From positions 1 to 6,702 of the forward strand of contig URQU01000075.1 of the NCBI GenBank assembly GCA_900550055.1: 6,702 nt of DNA, given 5' to 3'. This stretch comes from an uncultured Coriobacteriaceae bacterium. GTDB lineage: Bacteria; Actinomycetota; Coriobacteriia; Coriobacteriales; Eggerthellaceae. Position 1 is the stretch's first letter. Each line of letters opens with the position of its first letter. Shown one piece after another: positions 5,860 through 6,702 of the stretch. A program made the translations under genes and the position numbers. A model generated the notes under the pieces. It did not search any database and was not told where the DNA came from. It saw only the letters and a program-made list of their open reading frames with translations.

Positions 5860-6702
5860 ATGAAAAGCATCACCTTCGCCATCCCGTGCTATAACTCCGC
5901 GGCATACATGGACAAGTGCATCGAGTCCATCCTTGCGTGCGGGGGCGATAAGGGCGTCGACGACATCGAGATCATCATCGTCGACGACGGGTCGGTCAAA
6001 GACGACACCGCCGAGAAGGCCGACCGCTGGGAGCAGCTCCATCCGGGCATCATCAAGGCCGTTCATCAGGAGAACGGCGGTCATGGGCAAGCGGTGAACA
6101 CCGGTTTGGCGAACGCATCGGGTCTGTACTTCAAGGTGGTCGACTCCGATGACTGGCTTGATCGCCGTGCCATGGAAGATGTGATGGCGTATGTGCGCAG
6201 CCAGGTGGGGCGCACTGCTCCGACCGACCTGGTCATCGCCAATTACGTGTACGAGAAGGTGCACGAGAGCACGCGTACCATCATGCACTATCGCAACGTG
6301 TTCCCAGAGGGGCGCGAGTTCGGCTGGTCCGAGGTCGGGCATTTCAACCCCAGCCAATACCTGCTCATGCACTCGGTCATCTACCGCACTGAGCTGCTGC
6401 GCGGCATGGGCCTTCAGCTGCCCAAGCACACGTTCTACGTGGACAACATCTTCGTGTACGTGCCGCTGCCGCACGTCAAGACCATCTACTACCTTGACGT
6501 CGACATGTATCGCTACTTTATCGGCCGCGACGATCAAAGCGTCAACGAGTCGGTCATGATGAGCCGCATCGACCAGCAGCTGCGCGTCACGCGCATCATG
6601 ATCGGCGCCGTGCAGCTCCCCGGCGGCGTGCCCGAGAAGCGTCTGGAGCGCTACATGGAGAACTACCTGTCCATGATGATGTGCATCTGCTCGGTGTTTC
6701 TG
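5860..6702 (+). CDS. Family 2 glycosyltransferase (3' end outside the window)
   Basis: The frame stays open for 281 codons to the window edge, so the C-terminus is missing. It has the GT-A fold signatures of glycosyltransferase family 2. The N-terminal FAIPCYNSAAYMDKCIESI (6-24) is followed by IIIVDDGS (38-45) for nucleotide-sugar binding. HQENGGHGQAVNTGLANASG (69-88) comes next, then VVDSDDWLD (93-101), which holds the metal-binding DxD-type motif (D95, D97, D98). The later part (about 180-281) is not the usual core and may define acceptor specificity. No membrane segment is evident in the visible part, so a peripheral enzyme using a nucleotide sugar for envelope polysaccharide or glycolipid synthesis is likely; donor and acceptor are unknown. 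ATG 5860 is supported by AGGAAAGGA at 5846-5854. It starts a transcription unit diverging from pta. Confidence 0.9.
   Translation, partial: MKSITFAIPCYNSAAYMDKCIESILACGGDKGVDDIEIIIVDDGSVKDDTAEKADRWEQLHPGIIKAVHQENGGHGQAVNTGLANASGLYFKVVDSDDWLDRRAMEDVMAYVRSQVGRTAPTDLVIANYVYEKVHESTRTIMHYRNVFPEGREFGWSEVGHFNPSQYLLMHSVIYRTELLRGMGLQLPKHTFYVDNIFVYVPLPHVKTIYYLDVDMYRYFIGRDDQSVNESVMMSRIDQQLRVTRIMIGAVQLPGGVPEKRLERYMENYLSMMMCICSVFL

Noticed and set aside
5737..6537. A 266-codon minus-strand frame antisense to the glycosyltransferase gene
   Set aside because: The plus strand encodes clear glycosyltransferase motifs with a good ribosome binding site, and the antisense translation has no recognisable features.

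Overview
The window looks like an ordinary chromosomal stretch from a GC-rich actinobacterium of the class Coriobacteriia, probably family Eggerthellaceae (Slackia/Eggerthella-like). This placement is an inference from protein character, GC-rich codons and the use of TTG as a start codon; no search was run. All recognised genes are housekeeping or envelope functions. I see no mobile element, CRISPR array, phage gene, tRNA or rRNA.

Layout: (1) the last 39 codons of a probable ribonuclease D end at 122. (2) A spacer of about 220 bases holds a possible -10 element and two adjacent hairpins. (3) A YugP-type membrane zinc metallopeptidase (347-1009) is followed 28 bases later by a strong intrinsic terminator (1038-1067). 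(4) xseA and xseB (1218-2943), one base apart, encode both subunits of exonuclease VII. The frame of xseA stays open upstream through the terminator, so its start is ambiguous; I favour ATG 1218. (5) ackA (3049-4263) encodes acetate kinase, with a TTG start behind a strong ribosome binding site. (6) A gene-free stretch of 377 bases carries one terminator for each converging gene. (7) pta (5648-4641, minus strand) encodes phosphotransacetylase. (8) A divergent spacer leads to a family 2 glycosyltransferase (5860 onward) that runs off the end of the window.

How the genes work together: XseA and XseB form exonuclease VII, which degrades single-stranded DNA. Pta converts acetyl-CoA to acetyl phosphate, and AckA uses acetyl phosphate to make ATP and acetate, the main substrate-level ATP route of many anaerobic fermenters. 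Here the two genes are adjacent but face each other, so they cannot share a normal operon transcript. The peptidase and glycosyltransferase are envelope-associated and have no evident link to their neighbours.

I did not find a convincing undescribed system. The points most worth a second look are the terminator inside the open xseA frame, a 22-residue tandem repeat in the XseA stalk, the tail-to-tail ackA/pta arrangement, and several inverted repeats in the spacers.
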